Assembly (NCBI RefSeq): GCF_021130785.1
Contig: NC_060209.1
Location: 23,870,001 to 23,934,000 of the forward strand
Direction of reading: 5' to 3'
From: Homalodisca vitripennis
Lineage: Eukaryota; Arthropoda; Insecta; Hemiptera; Cicadellidae
DNA length: 64,000 nucleotides
Below the pieces are notes generated by a model. The model made no database searches, was not told the origin of the DNA, and worked only from the letters and a program-made list of their open reading frames with translations. The position numbers and the translations under genes were made by a program. Shown piece by piece: positions 36,446 to 48,464 of this stretch (positions within the stretch are counted from its first letter, which is position 1; each line of letters starts with the position of its first letter).

Positions 36446-36599
36446 AATAAAGAAATCATATAAAATATTTCTGCTAGAAAGTAAACGAGGTTAGACTGGT
36501 TAAACTTAAAGTCTCATTCTGAGTCTCTGAATTTTTGTGTAGAATTTAATTGCAATACGAGTGCGAGGGAAAAAATATTTGAACATTATCATGTTATTG

Positions 36600-36870
36600 C
36601 AACAGCTGAGAAGAATTGGCAATTTCTACTTTAGATACATGTAGACAACATGGTTACTCCACCGCGCTTAGAGATCGTTTCAGAAATTTATATGTGTATC
36701 TGATGCCAAAACAATGTAAAGGCTCGTTTTTTGCTTCTTTATCGCCAACTTTCTTAGGACCTCTTCGGACGAACGTGTCTACAGATTCCAGGAGTCAAGT
36801 CTGAGAAACCGTCAGATACCAGATGTTGCAATAAAAGGAATGTGAACTGGAGCTAAACTCAACATTCAAA
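36600..36870. repeat. Partial relative of the foldback element, in a mixed block
   Basis: At 36790-36870 the text GTCTGAGAAACCGTCAGATA, GGAATGTGAACTGGAGC and TAAACTCAACATTCA follows the right arm of the element at 25987-26167. A matching left arm was not found nearby. A 62-codon open frame just upstream (36616-36804) has no recognised motif. Confidence 0.5.
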
Positions 36871-36871
36871 A

Positions 36872-37925
36872 AACAAAACTTCATATTTAAACCTTTCCTG
36901 TAACCACTGTTGAGCACATAATAGTAATGTACAGTAAAATTAAAATCTTTCGTAAAATTATACTTTTTAACTGTAAATTTTAGTTAATTCTAAGTATGGA
37001 ATGTTTGGTCAGTATTGTAATGCAAATAGCAAATATAATGTTAATATATTACTTTTATTCTAAATCGCAGCATTATCGCATTTAAAAAATCTAATTCATT
37101 GTAAGTATCATTTTAAAAGTTTAAAGAAACGTATTAAAAGAACTGTTTACTTTATTTTAAAACTTTTATAAATCAAACCTTAAGACAAAATTTGTGAATG
37201 TTTTCACGTTCGATACTCCGAACTAGTGGGCTTCTTTGCCATAGTGATATAGCACGTTAACACAGGCTTAAGGAAAGCAAAAAACGTCAAAGGAAATGAA
37301 CACAAACATGCCTCAATGATCCATTATTTCCCAGAATACAGACCAAAATACAAGAGCACAAAGTAAGACCCTTCAAACGATAAAGTTTTGGAAAACTTCA
37401 TAAACTGAATAAGAATAAGTAGATAAAATTCGGTATGATTACTCTCTAGACTATAAGAGGCATTCCAGCACGACGTATGTACTGTATGTATATTTTCTTC
37501 ATCGGTAAACACGGCAACCTTAACTATGGCACTAAAAATACATTAAGCAAGTAGATTTCAAGAGCCGGAAGAAGTTACTTTTTGATCAAAGTAAATTTCC
37601 ATGACCTACATATACACAAAGTTTTTAGATAGGGGAAATAGGATAAATTCGACTGTTGCACAATAAGTGATTTTATACGGTCGAAAGTAGGTACCTTCCA
37701 ACCAAATTAGGCATTTTAGACATCGAGCTAAGTGAAATTAAATCAAATCTTTTATTGCTCATAACAATTTTACACAGTACGAAAAACGTCATAATTTATT
37801 AAAACCTTTTTAACACTCACACCACATTCCCACCATAAACCCTTCAACATTATTCATACATTCAATTCTCATTAATCCTTCGCCAGTTTTAAACCATTTC
37901 CAGCGCTGAAGTCAGTCATCTAATT
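36872..37925. other. AT-rich DNA downstream of the minus-strand LINE
   Basis: May include the 3' UTR of the LINE that ends near 37930, but no tail could be delimited. No other gene seen. Confidence 0.4.
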
Positions 37926-37929
37926 GTGC

Positions 37930-39600
37930 GGTCTCCTAGTTAAAAGCCAGAAAATCGTCAACATGTAGAATGCATTTGACACCAGAAAGCGTTAAGAGTT
38001 TTTGACGGTTTGGGCGTTTGGGCATATTTCATAGAAATAGGCATTCTTTTGATGAAATGAACAACTGCTTGCAAATGTAAGTGCTCATAAACCACCGTTC
38101 TGTGTCTTTCAGTACGGTAGTTATCTCTGCCTTGGGTCTTTTACCAGTGTATATCATGGTCTCTGGTTAGAGCAAATTTAGACACACAGAACTAAGTTAT
38201 TTCCAAAACGTAGAGTCTGGGCTGATTCATTAGTTGCACAATTTTGAATGCTGTCCAGCAGGATTGCCTAAAATTCAACTTTGCTATAATGCGAACTGCT
38301 ATTTTCTGCAGTTTTAGCAACCTCAATTATTGCTTGCACAGGCTACCCACAACACCACTCAATAGGAAAAAGAGGTGGGGGTAAATTAACCCATACTATT
38401 TCGTAATCGGTACATGAATAGTTCAATGTCGGCCTAAAGACCTCAAAACAAAATACATGTTCAATGTGAATATTCCATGTCAACCTTCTATCGAGAAGTA
38501 TTCCAAAGAATTTTGCGGAGAAGACTTCCTCCAATATGTAATCTGCCAACATGACGGCTGACCCACATTAGGAATCCACTGGGCGCAGTGCTAAATTCAG
38601 CACGTTAGATTTTGAAGAACTTGTTTGAAGTTTGAGGGTGTTGAAGTATTGAACACAGTTGCTGAGGTCGTCAAACATTGTGTGACATTGTCAAACAAGG
38701 GAGATTTGAACCCCTTGAGCTCTCTCATTTAAAAATGATCTAAGTGATAAGATCAGCAAGTCTCGTATGTCATGAGATTCTAGTTTGCAAAGCAGTATCC
38801 TCAATGTGTGTTCCTGATGTTCTAAACCCTCTACAACCGTATCAACCAGACTCACCACTGCGTCTATCGTCGATTTACTTTCCCTGAATCCAAATCGGAA
38901 TCGGTATTCAGAAAGCTAGTTGTATTTGTTTAAAGAATAAATAATTCTCGTTAGAAAAAGTTGTTTTGAATGTTTTGCTCAAAATTGGCTAAATTGGAAC
39001 AAGCCGAAAGATTTTATTGAATGGGATTTTCTTTCTTGAAAATAGAATGTACTTTGGCAGTTTTTAAGAGTTATGGAAAAACTTCACGGTAAAATACAAA
39101 TTAACAAAGGGGTTTCACAATACGCTTTGATAATTTTTTACTAACCCATGGATTTCAATTCAAGATCATTTGATTTTGTTTGCTGGGAGCAGTTAAATGA
39201 TTTGATTGAGCTTTTCCTGAACAACCGGAGCCAGAGCCATAGAGACTATGTCTACACGTGAGATTCCCCTGTGGTAGTGATGGACGATGGCTTGGTTCCC
39301 AAAAAACAAATCCCCGAAGCATCACCTAAAAGTCCATCCCCAATTTCTACTATGATTTGTTGAACTCTTGATGTTTATTGTTAACGTTGCCCCATACTGT
39401 TTTGGAAGCATTTTTTGAAGGAAGAACTGATTGTAATACAGCATTTGCTTTTGCAGCTTTGATCACCCTTCTGTAAACTTTTTTTATTATTTCGGAAAAA
39501 AAGATGTTGTAATGTTCATTAGCTGTTGAGGAAGGAAGCGTTGAGAAGAAAAGATCTACTTATGTATAATTTTTTCTTTGTCGGGACAAAAAATCAAACT
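37930..39600 (-). pseudogene. Decayed LINE ORF2 (Jockey/CR1-like reverse transcriptase)
   Basis: Read on the minus strand, ordered pieces of a LINE ORF2 are visible. The endonuclease-RT linker has IKAAKANAVLQSVLPSKN then KTVWGNVNN (39365-39480). The fingers motif is AKVHSIFKKENP (about 39022-39065), followed by RFRFGFRESKSTIDAVV (about 38860-38910). The thumb region has FFGILLDRRLTWNIHIEHV (about 38440-38510). C-terminal pieces are LQKIAVRIIA (about 38280), HRTVVYEHL (about 38085-38105) and an F-L-A-F-N ending near 37940. The frame is broken by stops and shifts. The stretch that should hold the catalytic aspartate block (after TLRIL) and the GVPQGS and FADD boxes is deleted, so the copy cannot encode an active enzyme. 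An intact endonuclease domain upstream was not found. Motifs fit the Jockey/CR1 groups; finer placement is not justified. Confidence 0.82.
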
Positions 39601-40365
39601 CTATTATGACATTGGAAATATCTTCGTTAGAATTACATAACAAAGACTAGAAGTGAACCCTTTCTGACCCAAGTAAATCCGAAACCGGGGTAACAGGAAG
39701 ATTAAGCTGTATCATTCGAATATAATTAACTTGAACCAGATAGCCTCCTACACGTACCGTTATAAGAGTCAGGTTAAACCCTGATATTCTTAGCCATGAT
39801 TACTAAAATAATATGTATATTATTTATGCCAACAAGCGTTTCAAAAATGTCATAAAACTCAATCATATGTAAGACTTAGCTTTTGAAACTTTAGGGTGAA
39901 CCTGCGGATAACAGCTAGTGTATATATTTTCTTTATCAGGGAAGCAAGGTGAAATTAACAAATGTATTAAAATCAACTGGTAAAAAATTACTAGACAGTA
40001 TAAAATTGAAATGGTCATTAATATACACTTTTTACATAGTATCTTGATTGCTGCAACATGGAAAACTCAATATTGGAGTCGGAAATATAATTCAATAGAA
40101 CCAGCAAAAAGCTCATACACGTGCAACGTCTACGACAATGATGCACAAGCAAATGATAAAAAAGTAATAAAACTTGAATGAAAGGCAAACTACTTAATTA
40201 CATTTCAGCGGTATGTTAATATAATTCCGATTCTAAATTATGTGTATTGATTAGTTATGACAGAGATGAAAATTAAAAGTGAAGCAAAACCTAATTAATG
40301 CATTGTTGAGTAGAATAAAATGACTAAGATAAATAAATTTCACAGGTTCCTTCAATCTTGAGCCT
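39601..40365. other. Intergenic DNA with a small repeat scrap
   Basis: The phrase CCTGCGGATAACAGCTAGT at about 39901 resembles the dispersed repeats at 4722 and 18680. Nothing else recognised. Confidence 0.4.
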
Positions 40366-40371
40366 AATAAA

Positions 40372-41260
40372 TATTAATTGATATTTGATTGATCTCGCAG
40401 TCAGCTCTAGTCGGCTCGGAGAGGGTAACTCTGCTAATGACGTCACCCTCACTTAGATAAGATTGCCAGTTATAGTGGTTCTTTCAATTAACGTTAGAAG
40501 GTTATATCAACAAAGAAAGAGCGGTCTTTTTTCCTCCAAATATTAATTGATATTTGAATGGTGTCGCAGTCGGCACGGAGAGGGTAACTCTGCTAATGAC
40601 GTCACCCTCAATGAGATAAGATTGCTAGTTATACTGGTTATTTCAATTAAAGTTTGAAGGTTATATCAACAACGAAACAGCGGTGTGTTTTCTAACAAAT
40701 ATTAATTGATCTTTTATTGGTATCGGAGGTGGCACGGAGAGGGTAACTCTGCTAATAACGTCACCCTCACTTAGATAAGATTGCTAGTTATACTGGTTCT
40801 TTCAATTAACGTTTGAAGGTTATATCAACAACGAAAGGGCGGTGTTTTTCCTCACAAATATTAATTGATCTTTGATTGGTATCGAAGTTGACACGGAGAG
40901 GGTAACTCTGCTAATAACGTCACCCTCACTTAGATAAGATTGCTAGTTATAGTGGTTCTTTCAATTAAAGTTTGAAGGTTATATCAACAACGAAAGAGCG
41001 GTGTTTTTTCTTCCCAAATATTAATTGATCTTTGATTGGTATCGCAGTCGGCACGGAGAGGGTAACTCTGCTAATGACGTCTCCCTCACTTAGATAAGAT
41101 TGCTAGTTATACTGGTTCTTTCAATTAACGTTTGAAGGTCGTATTAAAAACGAAACCAATGTATTACTTTTCCCTTAAATATTGATTAATAGTAGACAGG
41201 TCTGGCAACCAGTTCGGAGAAACTACATCTGCTAATGGCGTTAACCTTTAAACATTTGTG
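40372..41260. repeat. 159-bp satellite array, five units plus a decayed sixth
   Basis: GAGGGTAACTCTGCTAAT recurs at 40421, 40580, 40739, 40898 and 41058, with a decayed form near 41219. Spacings are 159, 159, 159, 160 and 161 bp. Each unit starts AATATTAATTGAT and contains an inverted pair GAGGGT ... ACCCTC (ACGTCTCCCTC in unit five). The first two units carry TGACGTCA, a perfect octamer; units three and four have TAACGTCA and unit five TGACGTCT. No open frame crosses the array. Confidence 0.95.
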
Positions 41261-41264
41261 ATAA

Positions 41265-42150
41265 GGACGACACTATTAAACTGGCAGATCCTTATACAAA
41301 ATTCTACACTACGCTAATTCATGCTGGATTTAGATATAAACATCAGTTTTCATATACATTGCAAAGTTATTGTAAGGAACGTGAAGCCACATTTTTGGAG
41401 ACTTAACCATGACTTGTGAAAAATATCACCTCGTTTAAGCCACCCGCTGTGCGAGGCTCGGCTGTAATATGAAGTCACACCCTATCTAAATCACCCTTAC
41501 ATCCTGTCGTCTACTGCTTCTTATGGGAAGGATCTGGTAAATATGCCATATGTAAACCTCGACACCCTATATGATACCAACATAACCTCAAAAATTAATG
41601 TAATTTTGTGGTTCTAAAACGGAATACACTATGCTCATTACTTATCGAAATATCAGCCAATGGTAACTTTTATTATGTAAGAATACACTTAGGTTGGTAA
41701 TTTTGCAATACTTAAGAGAAGAAATTTGTTCAAAAAACAATCTGCATCCACATTATTTAATTGGAGTTCTAAAATAAAAGTATGCAAATCTCAAATCGCT
41801 TTAAAAAAAATATTTGTATATTAAGAAGACTATTTAATAATCGGTGTTCATTGTTCAAAAAAGTTAAAAAATAAGAGAAAATTTAAATTTAAAGAATACG
41901 TGAATTTAAATTAATTCAAATAAAATATGAAATTTATAGATAATTAAGCGTAAGGTATAATTGACAAATACTTTACACCTAGACAATTTTAAGTTCACTT
42001 GCAAAATAGATATTTAGATTTCTTAAATGATAGAATAGTAAAGAAATAAAAATGTGAATTAATATTTGGGAATTGTTTGTAAAATTAATAAGAAAAAAGA
42101 TACCGAAATTTTTGAAATAAACTCAGTGTTTATACAGATCCCATATAGTA
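41265..42150. other. AT-rich intergenic DNA, nothing recognised
   Basis: No supported gene or repeat was seen. Confidence 0.5.
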
Positions 42151-42573
42151 AAGGAAACAGTATTATTCCGGAAATTTTCCATCGTTCAGTGATCCAAAAA
42201 ATCAGTAATACTACGTTTTAAAATCCGCAATTAAATGTCTTCTTCAGGTAAGTAAATAAGCTAACACATAATTACAAACTAGGTTAAAACAAAGTATTAA
42301 TAAAATACCAGAGCGTTGTGACATGCATAACGCAAGAATCACAACCCCATGTTGTGTGGCAACTTCAGTAACTCTAAAACATACAATTAATAAAAAACTA
42401 AACACAACACTAATTATCAAAACTGGAATAGAGAATACAGGTCACAACAGGTCTGCAATCGCCGACCAACCATCTACGCAGTTGTGATTTGGTTTGTTTA
42501 TTTTAACTTAGTTTGTAATTATGTGTTTGTATCACTGAACGATGTTAATTTAAGGAAAAATGCTGTTTCCTTC
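42151..42573. mobile_element. Non-autonomous terminal-inverted-repeat element, copy C
   Basis: The left end AAGGAAACAGTATTATTCCG runs into CCATCGTTCAGTGATCC and TGTCTTCTTCAGGTAA. The right end ATCACTGAACGATG ... GCTGTTTCCTT is a shortened inverse of it. The internal stretch 42300-42475 (ACCAGAGCGTTGTGACATGC, AAACACAACACTAATTATC, ACAGGTCACAACAGGTCTGC) is the reverse complement of the interior of copy A. No transposase. It is the best copy for defining the true ends (AAGGAAACAG / CTGTTTCCTT). Confidence 0.75.
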
Positions 42574-42574
42574 A

Positions 42575-44350
42575 CAATCTTTTCATTGCCTAAAACAAAC
42601 TTCAAACACATGTAGTACATAAATATTTGCTTTCTTCTTTAGAATCACAAGGAATATTATCTATATTAATACCTTGTAAATCATATAACATATTACCATA
42701 CTCCATAAGCAAGATAATTTTTATTCTTTAGTGGATTGTGTTAAAAAGTCTTGATATTTCCAAAAACTCTTAATTTACTATTCTAGTTTAATTAAATTGA
42801 CTTTATATTTTCGTTCTTTTGTTTTTTAAATCCTTTTAAAATAATTCGCAGAGAATTTATACATTCCCGCTAACATTTCTAGAAAAATACTGCAATAACG
42901 TAAATTTTCAACAAATTCATTTTTACCTAGAGAAGATTTCATTATTTGTTTTACATGTCTTTTTAGTTTAATGAAATCACCACATACTATGATGCTATGA
43001 AACGTGACGAATTGTAGGACATTTTCAGAATACATTTTTCACGCTTTGGTTATGTATGATAAATCTTAATATTTAGCAAAAATTTGTTTATTTAACAATA
43101 GTTTTTTATAACATGTTGTAATATTTTTCAAATCTTAACCTTGTAGAAAGAATTTGTCAAATTTTAACAATTGCTTATTGTCTTTAAAAAATGAGTTTTT
43201 AAATTGTGTTCAGGTTTACTATAGACTAAATACTTAGATAAAAATGTAAAAGAGATCAAAATAGCTTATTTCTTCAGCAAATATTTTAATATTTCTTGTT
43301 ATACTTTAAAAATACATTTTATAAATGTTGACGGGTTTATTCTTAAGACTAATTTTTGAATATATGTATATAATGTATTCATTTATTAAATGAATATCAA
43401 TAATATTATGATACTTATAATATTTATTTAATATACTGTAACTATTATTATATATTTAATGCTATATTATTATATACTACTATAATATTATTTATTATAA
43501 TATTTATTAATTGTGGCATCTAAAAAAATGTTTTTATACTTACTATATGATTAAATTTTAACAGTATTAAAGGTGGTCATTAGAATTTTGAATGGCTCCT
43601 AAGGTAGACTAGGAGTAACATTATATTGTCAACTCACTCATACACAGTTAGTGTAATCTTGTTTGATGTTACACAAATTTACATTAAGTGTCACCTTAGT
43701 TAACGTACTTTGTCACGGTAATTTAATTTAACGCTAGTGGTGGCGTTTCTGTAGTGTGATACACTGTTATTTTACGTCTATTGGTATAATGAGAACTAGA
43801 AAAAATAATCCTCTGTTTGTAACAGTTTTATTATTTAAAAGACTAAAAAATTTAAAAAATACTTAGCACTTTCTTTCATTGTTTTAGTAATTTTTCAATT
43901 TAATATATGTAGAAATTTATAACATCTTTTATCAAAACACTCTATCCATATTATGCCAAGTTTATTGCGTCAGTTTCTTGTAGCATACTAACGAACACTA
44001 CATGTTTGATGGGAATATGACATTCTCTGTAAGCCAGTCTTCTGTCATCTGCTCATAATGTGATGCTACCTATTTGTATGATTACTAATGTGTCTACGAA
44101 GGTATTTTGAGTAGATGAGCACAGAATTAAAACTAATCAATGAAGTATACTCTGCGATTTACCGCATATGAAGGCATGACGCCCTATCACGTTGAAAAAC
44201 CGGCAGTCTGGTTATCATAGTTAAGGCGTTGAGGTTTTAGGTGCTGTTTCACGCTGAAATATCCATCACGAACTGTTTAACTTATCACTTGACTCCAAAA
44301 ATGTTGTTATTTATTGATTAGTTACTTTCTGATGGATTTGAGGTTCCTGA
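42575..44350. other. Very AT-rich intergenic DNA
   Basis: No gene was recognised. Low-complexity ATT/TAT-rich text lies at about 43370-43510. Confidence 0.5.
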
Positions 44351-44355
44351 AGCTG

Positions 44356-45260
44356 TTTATTTATTTATTCACTTCAACGGTACAACACCAATTTTACAAA
44401 TGTTACAAGTAGATCCGAATGAAACTAACAATAGATAATAAGTAAACAAACAAAACAATATCAAGATATTTTAACATATGGGAATTAATTTTAAAACAGA
44501 GACTACGTAGCTCATGCACCACGCATCACTTCCAGTCTCTCAGGAAACTAATAGCATTCGTCCTGAAATACGAATTCCCGAAGAAAATGACGGAGGAAGA
44601 AGCCGCTTCGCCAGTCCTCAGGTGTCTGGATATGCCGTGGTTTTGAGTATAATTAGTTGGCTGGAAACGCCTACTGAAAACTGACTTCGAGCGAGTCCCT
44701 CTCTCCACAGTGAAAGTCACAGGTCAGGACAGTCTATATCGCCGTTGACCAGCCCTCGCAGAAAGTTGAGGTCTTGATAAGCCCGCCGCACAAAAGGGTG
44801 GTTGGATGTTGAACAGTTCCTCCACGGTGTGGATTGGAGTCTCCATGTACTGATACCCAAGCCTTATTCCCAGAGCTCTGATGAAGCGGACTTGCACTCT
44901 GTTGAGCATTTCGATGTGAAAGGCTTGATGAGGTGATCAAACAAGACAAAAGTACTCCAGCAAAGGACGAACTATGGTTTTATAAAGAATAACAAGGGTA
45001 TGGGGAGATTTGAGTTCTTTAGTAGAGCGGAGGACAAAACCAAGAAGGGAAGAAGCTTTTGAGGAAATGTGTTGGAGATGAGGAAAAGGAGATAAGGAAG
45101 GAGCAGTGAAGACAACCAGATCCCCACCTCATCAACCGTCTTCAGCTTGTTCCCATTGATTGCGTAGCCATAAGAGAAAACCACTTCACTGCGGCTGAAG
45201 TGCATCACGACGCACTTTTTTTGTACTGCGTGATCAAAATACCCTGTGCCATTTGAATCT
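44356..45260 (-). pseudogene. 5'-truncated LINE: RT C-terminal half and 3' tail
   Basis: On the minus strand the frame begins near 45250 with KKCVVMHFSRSEVVFSYGYA, a reverse-transcriptase segment just after the catalytic box. After a frameshift it continues with VILYKTIVRPLLEYFCLV, a stop where a tryptophan is expected, SPHQAFHIEMLNRVQVRFIR, ALGIRLGYQY and a leucine-rich tail (FNIQPPF). A further decayed C-terminus is visible at 44520-44720 (QLIILKT-like text in another frame). The 3' UTR ends in GTTGAAGTGAATAAATAAAT at about 44357-44375, which looks like the true 3' terminus. The catalytic part, endonuclease and ORF1 are absent. This is the usual outcome of incomplete target-primed reverse transcription. 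The style is Jockey-like and differs from the copy at 37930-39600. Confidence 0.82.
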
Positions 45261-45264
45261 GGTG

Positions 45265-45555
45265 CATTTTGGGTTTGTCCATTTCTAATTTAAGACGATT
45301 GACAGACAAAAGAATCCACCAAATAGAATAATTTCAAAATACAGATTGATAAATGTGTATTTCAATCTTCAGTGATATCCCAGGGTTTTCCCAATATGAA
45401 TGTCAAATTATTAATTCATTTTGGGAAGTTTAAATTTTAGAGTTAAAGTTATACAACCATGTTAACCTAGGTCATGCAAAACATTTTAAAATAAAGTTTT
45501 AGTTTTCGAGATGTGAAGCTTGGAGGGGTGTCCCTTAGTTTCTGGAAATACCTCA
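45265..45555. other. Intergenic DNA, nothing recognised
   Basis: It may contain more upstream sequence of the truncated LINE, but no motif is readable. Confidence 0.4.
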
Positions 45556-45560
45556 TTTAA

Positions 45561-45694
45561 AAATATATTAGTGCTTCAAACTAGCACCATGATATAATGT
45601 ACCCGTCAAATATACCTGAACAGCAAGTAACTGTGCCAAAAGTGGACAATATTACGTTATTGAAGCTTAACATATGATTAGTTATATATAATTG
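45561..45694 (-). repeat. Inverted relative of the repeat at 50514-50867
   Basis: ATATTAGTGCTTCAAA, AGCACCATGATATA, ATACCTGAACAGCAAGTAAC, TGTGCCAAAAGTG and TTGAAGCTT are the reverse complement, in order, of the unit duplicated at 50514-50867. Here the TA tract is only a few bases. Confidence 0.8.
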
Positions 45695-45699
45695 TTTTA

Positions 45700-47630
45700 A
45701 ACTGCGGTTTTGGGTGAACAGCGTCTTTGAGTTTCAAATATTAAAAATTCATTGGAAATTCTTCGAAAACATATGTTACAGAACTCAATGAGTGATAGCT
45801 GATAAGTACGAATAGTACTGCACAATAGTAACAGGCGTGTTATGTAGATGCGTATTTATATTTCTCTCTTGGCTGCTAAAACGTCCAGAGGTGTGCTGAA
45901 CACAAAGGATGGAGAATAGTTTTATGATTTGGATAAGAGTGTATGTTATAAATGGGTACTGGCAGGACTCCAAGTGGAAGATTGCGAAGGTCTGCTGTTT
46001 TTATCAGGTCATTTACCATAACTCAGGCCAGTTTTACAATATGGTGTCTGGGTTATCGGTTAAGCGCACTAACAAATTTTGCAGCTTGAAGATCCTGTTT
46101 CTCTCTATACTCTGTTTTATAGTTTGAATATAAAAACAATTAGTGTTGAATCGACAAAAAAATTGTGTAGTCGTTAATAACTTAAGTCGAGTTGTAATAC
46201 TTAACACAGTAAAGTTCGGTAGTAAATTGCTAATACATAAATTGGTAATATTTTTCAAATAAGTTTATTATTGAAACGTATATTTGATTATTTCGTTTAG
46301 TTGTGATTACATAATATTTAGTTAATTATTGCAACATCCAATAATTGACTATAAACCAACCCATGGGTTATTAAGTCTGAATAAATGTATAACAGCTGAT
46401 ATTCTTTTTGTATAACATTGCAGGATATATCTAATTTTATGTATCTTAACATTTATAACACCACTCTATGTGATGTGAATTTCATTTATTTCACTAAACG
46501 TAGATGTTTTGATTAAAACTATCTAATTTTCTTCCTTTACTAAAACATTACCTTTATTAAAGTGCAGTTATACTTAATTTGTTGGGCCTATATGCAGATG
46601 TTTCTCCACCGAATATTGAACCTGGTGGCCTTATTGAAGTAGGCTGTAAATCATTATTATTATATTATCTATGTCTTAATCTACTATTTCTAAGCACCTT
46701 TATATTGTGTTTTTTGTATTTTGAAAAAAAAAATTACATTAACAACAAACCAATATATTATTTTATTAGGATTCTGACAAAATTTTGAAAAATGGTCTGA
46801 ATCCCTACGTGGCCAATAAACATAAACAGTTACGGTAAAATATGTAGTTTTAAGTCTAAAATTACGATCTGCCTCTATTTTTTATTATTTCATAAATTTA
46901 TCTAATATTGGAGAATTTATGCGGTCATTTATACTACCAGAAATTGTTATAGTATTATACTAGTCATTCAACATAAGTCAACAAGACAGTGAGGTATTTC
47001 TCAGTAGTTTTCTAAATTTGAAAGTGTTTTTATTTGACTATATCTGTGAAGGTTCGGGATATACGAACATACAAACATATAGTTATCGTGTACTTTGTCT
47101 ACAATTTACAAGATTTACGAGGCTTTGGCTGTAAGTATTGCAACAAGTATATTGATTTCAAAAGTGATGAATGCGAGAAAATAAAAACATTACACAATAT
47201 TTTATTTTCACAATTTCATTTCTACGATCCTCAAAATATATTTAAAAATCAATACATTTTAAAAATTGTTTAGTAAGTTGAGTAATTACATCCAAAACTA
47301 AGGTATAATTCTTGTAGTAAAATAACTCTATTTCAAACTTTAGTGTTTAAATAAGACACACAGCTAAGATTCAATCTTTTCACAACTAATTTTAATGAGT
47401 ATAAATTGCACAGTATAGCCATTCCCACGTTACTCAGTTCAATGACTTATGCAGTCAGAATCCATAAAGTCATTGCTATAAATAAACGCAGTAACGCTCA
47501 TGAACATTTCCAGTTGACTTTGATTTTCCCTTCTACAGTACAATACACTCAATCTACCGATGCACAATTTCAGAAAGCTATCTTAACACGTTAGCTGTAT
47601 TGAGGTTTCATGATCATTACCTTTGTCAAG
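45700..47630. other. AT-rich intergenic DNA
   Basis: Several 60-80-codon frames on both strands (for example 45909-46127 and 46034-46258, which overlap) have no recognised motif and are treated as chance. Confidence 0.45.
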
Positions 47631-47639
47631 GGATCTTTT

Positions 47640-48460
47640 ACACCCTACTTACTTGTGGACACATATCTACATGCACCCCTGAGGTATTTACATTTATCGA
47701 GAAATTATTGAAGCCATACTCATTTTTGGACTCGTGTATAAAAGACACCTCTCAGATATCGAAATTTATCAAGGGATTATTGACTCCCTACTCGTTTGTG
47801 GACACATGCAACCATTAGCTATTTACATTTATCGAGGAATCATTGAAGCCCTACTCATTTGTGGACTCATGTCTAAAAGACACCTCTCAGATATCGACAT
47901 TTATCAAGGGATTATTGACTCCCTACTCGTTAGTGGACACATGCAACCATTAGATATTTACATTTATCGAGGAATCATTGAAGCCCTACTCATTTGTGGA
48001 CTCATGTCTAAAAGACACCTCTCAGATATCGACATTTATCAAGGGATTTATTGACTCCCTACTCGTTATTGGACACATGCAACCATTAGATATTTACATT
48101 TATCGAGGAATCATTGAAGACCTACTCATTTATGGAGAAATGTGTCTAAAAGACAGTTCTCAAATATTTACATTTACCAAGGGATCATTGAAGCCCTACT
48201 TATTTGTGGATACATGTATAAAAGGAACCCATGAGATATTTACATTTACCAAAGATCATTGAAGACCTACTCATTTATGGATACATGTCTAAAAGGAAAC
48301 CCATGAGATATTTACATTTACCAAAGAATCATTGAAGACCTACTCATTTATGAACATATGTATAAGAGGCCCTCCTGAGATATTTACATTTATCCAGGGG
48401 TACATTGACACCCTACTCATTTATGGACATATGTGTACCTGAGATATTTACATTTTTTAA
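47640..48460. repeat. Satellite array of alternating 72- and 63-bp monomers
   Basis: The type-1 monomer reads TATCGAGGAATCATTGAAGC ... CAGATATCGACATT (72 bp). The type-2 monomer reads TATCAAGGGATTATTGACTC ... GATATTTACATT (63 bp). Together they make a 135-bp dimer, seen at 47830, 47965 and 48101. Simpler ~70-bp relatives extend to about 48450. Because 135 is divisible by three, a 106-codon frame (47734-48054) runs through with a 45-residue period, and a second frame is also open. One inserted base near 48048 shifts the frame. Both frames being open argues for composition rather than a selected protein. Confidence 0.93.
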
Positions 48461-48464
48461 GTTA

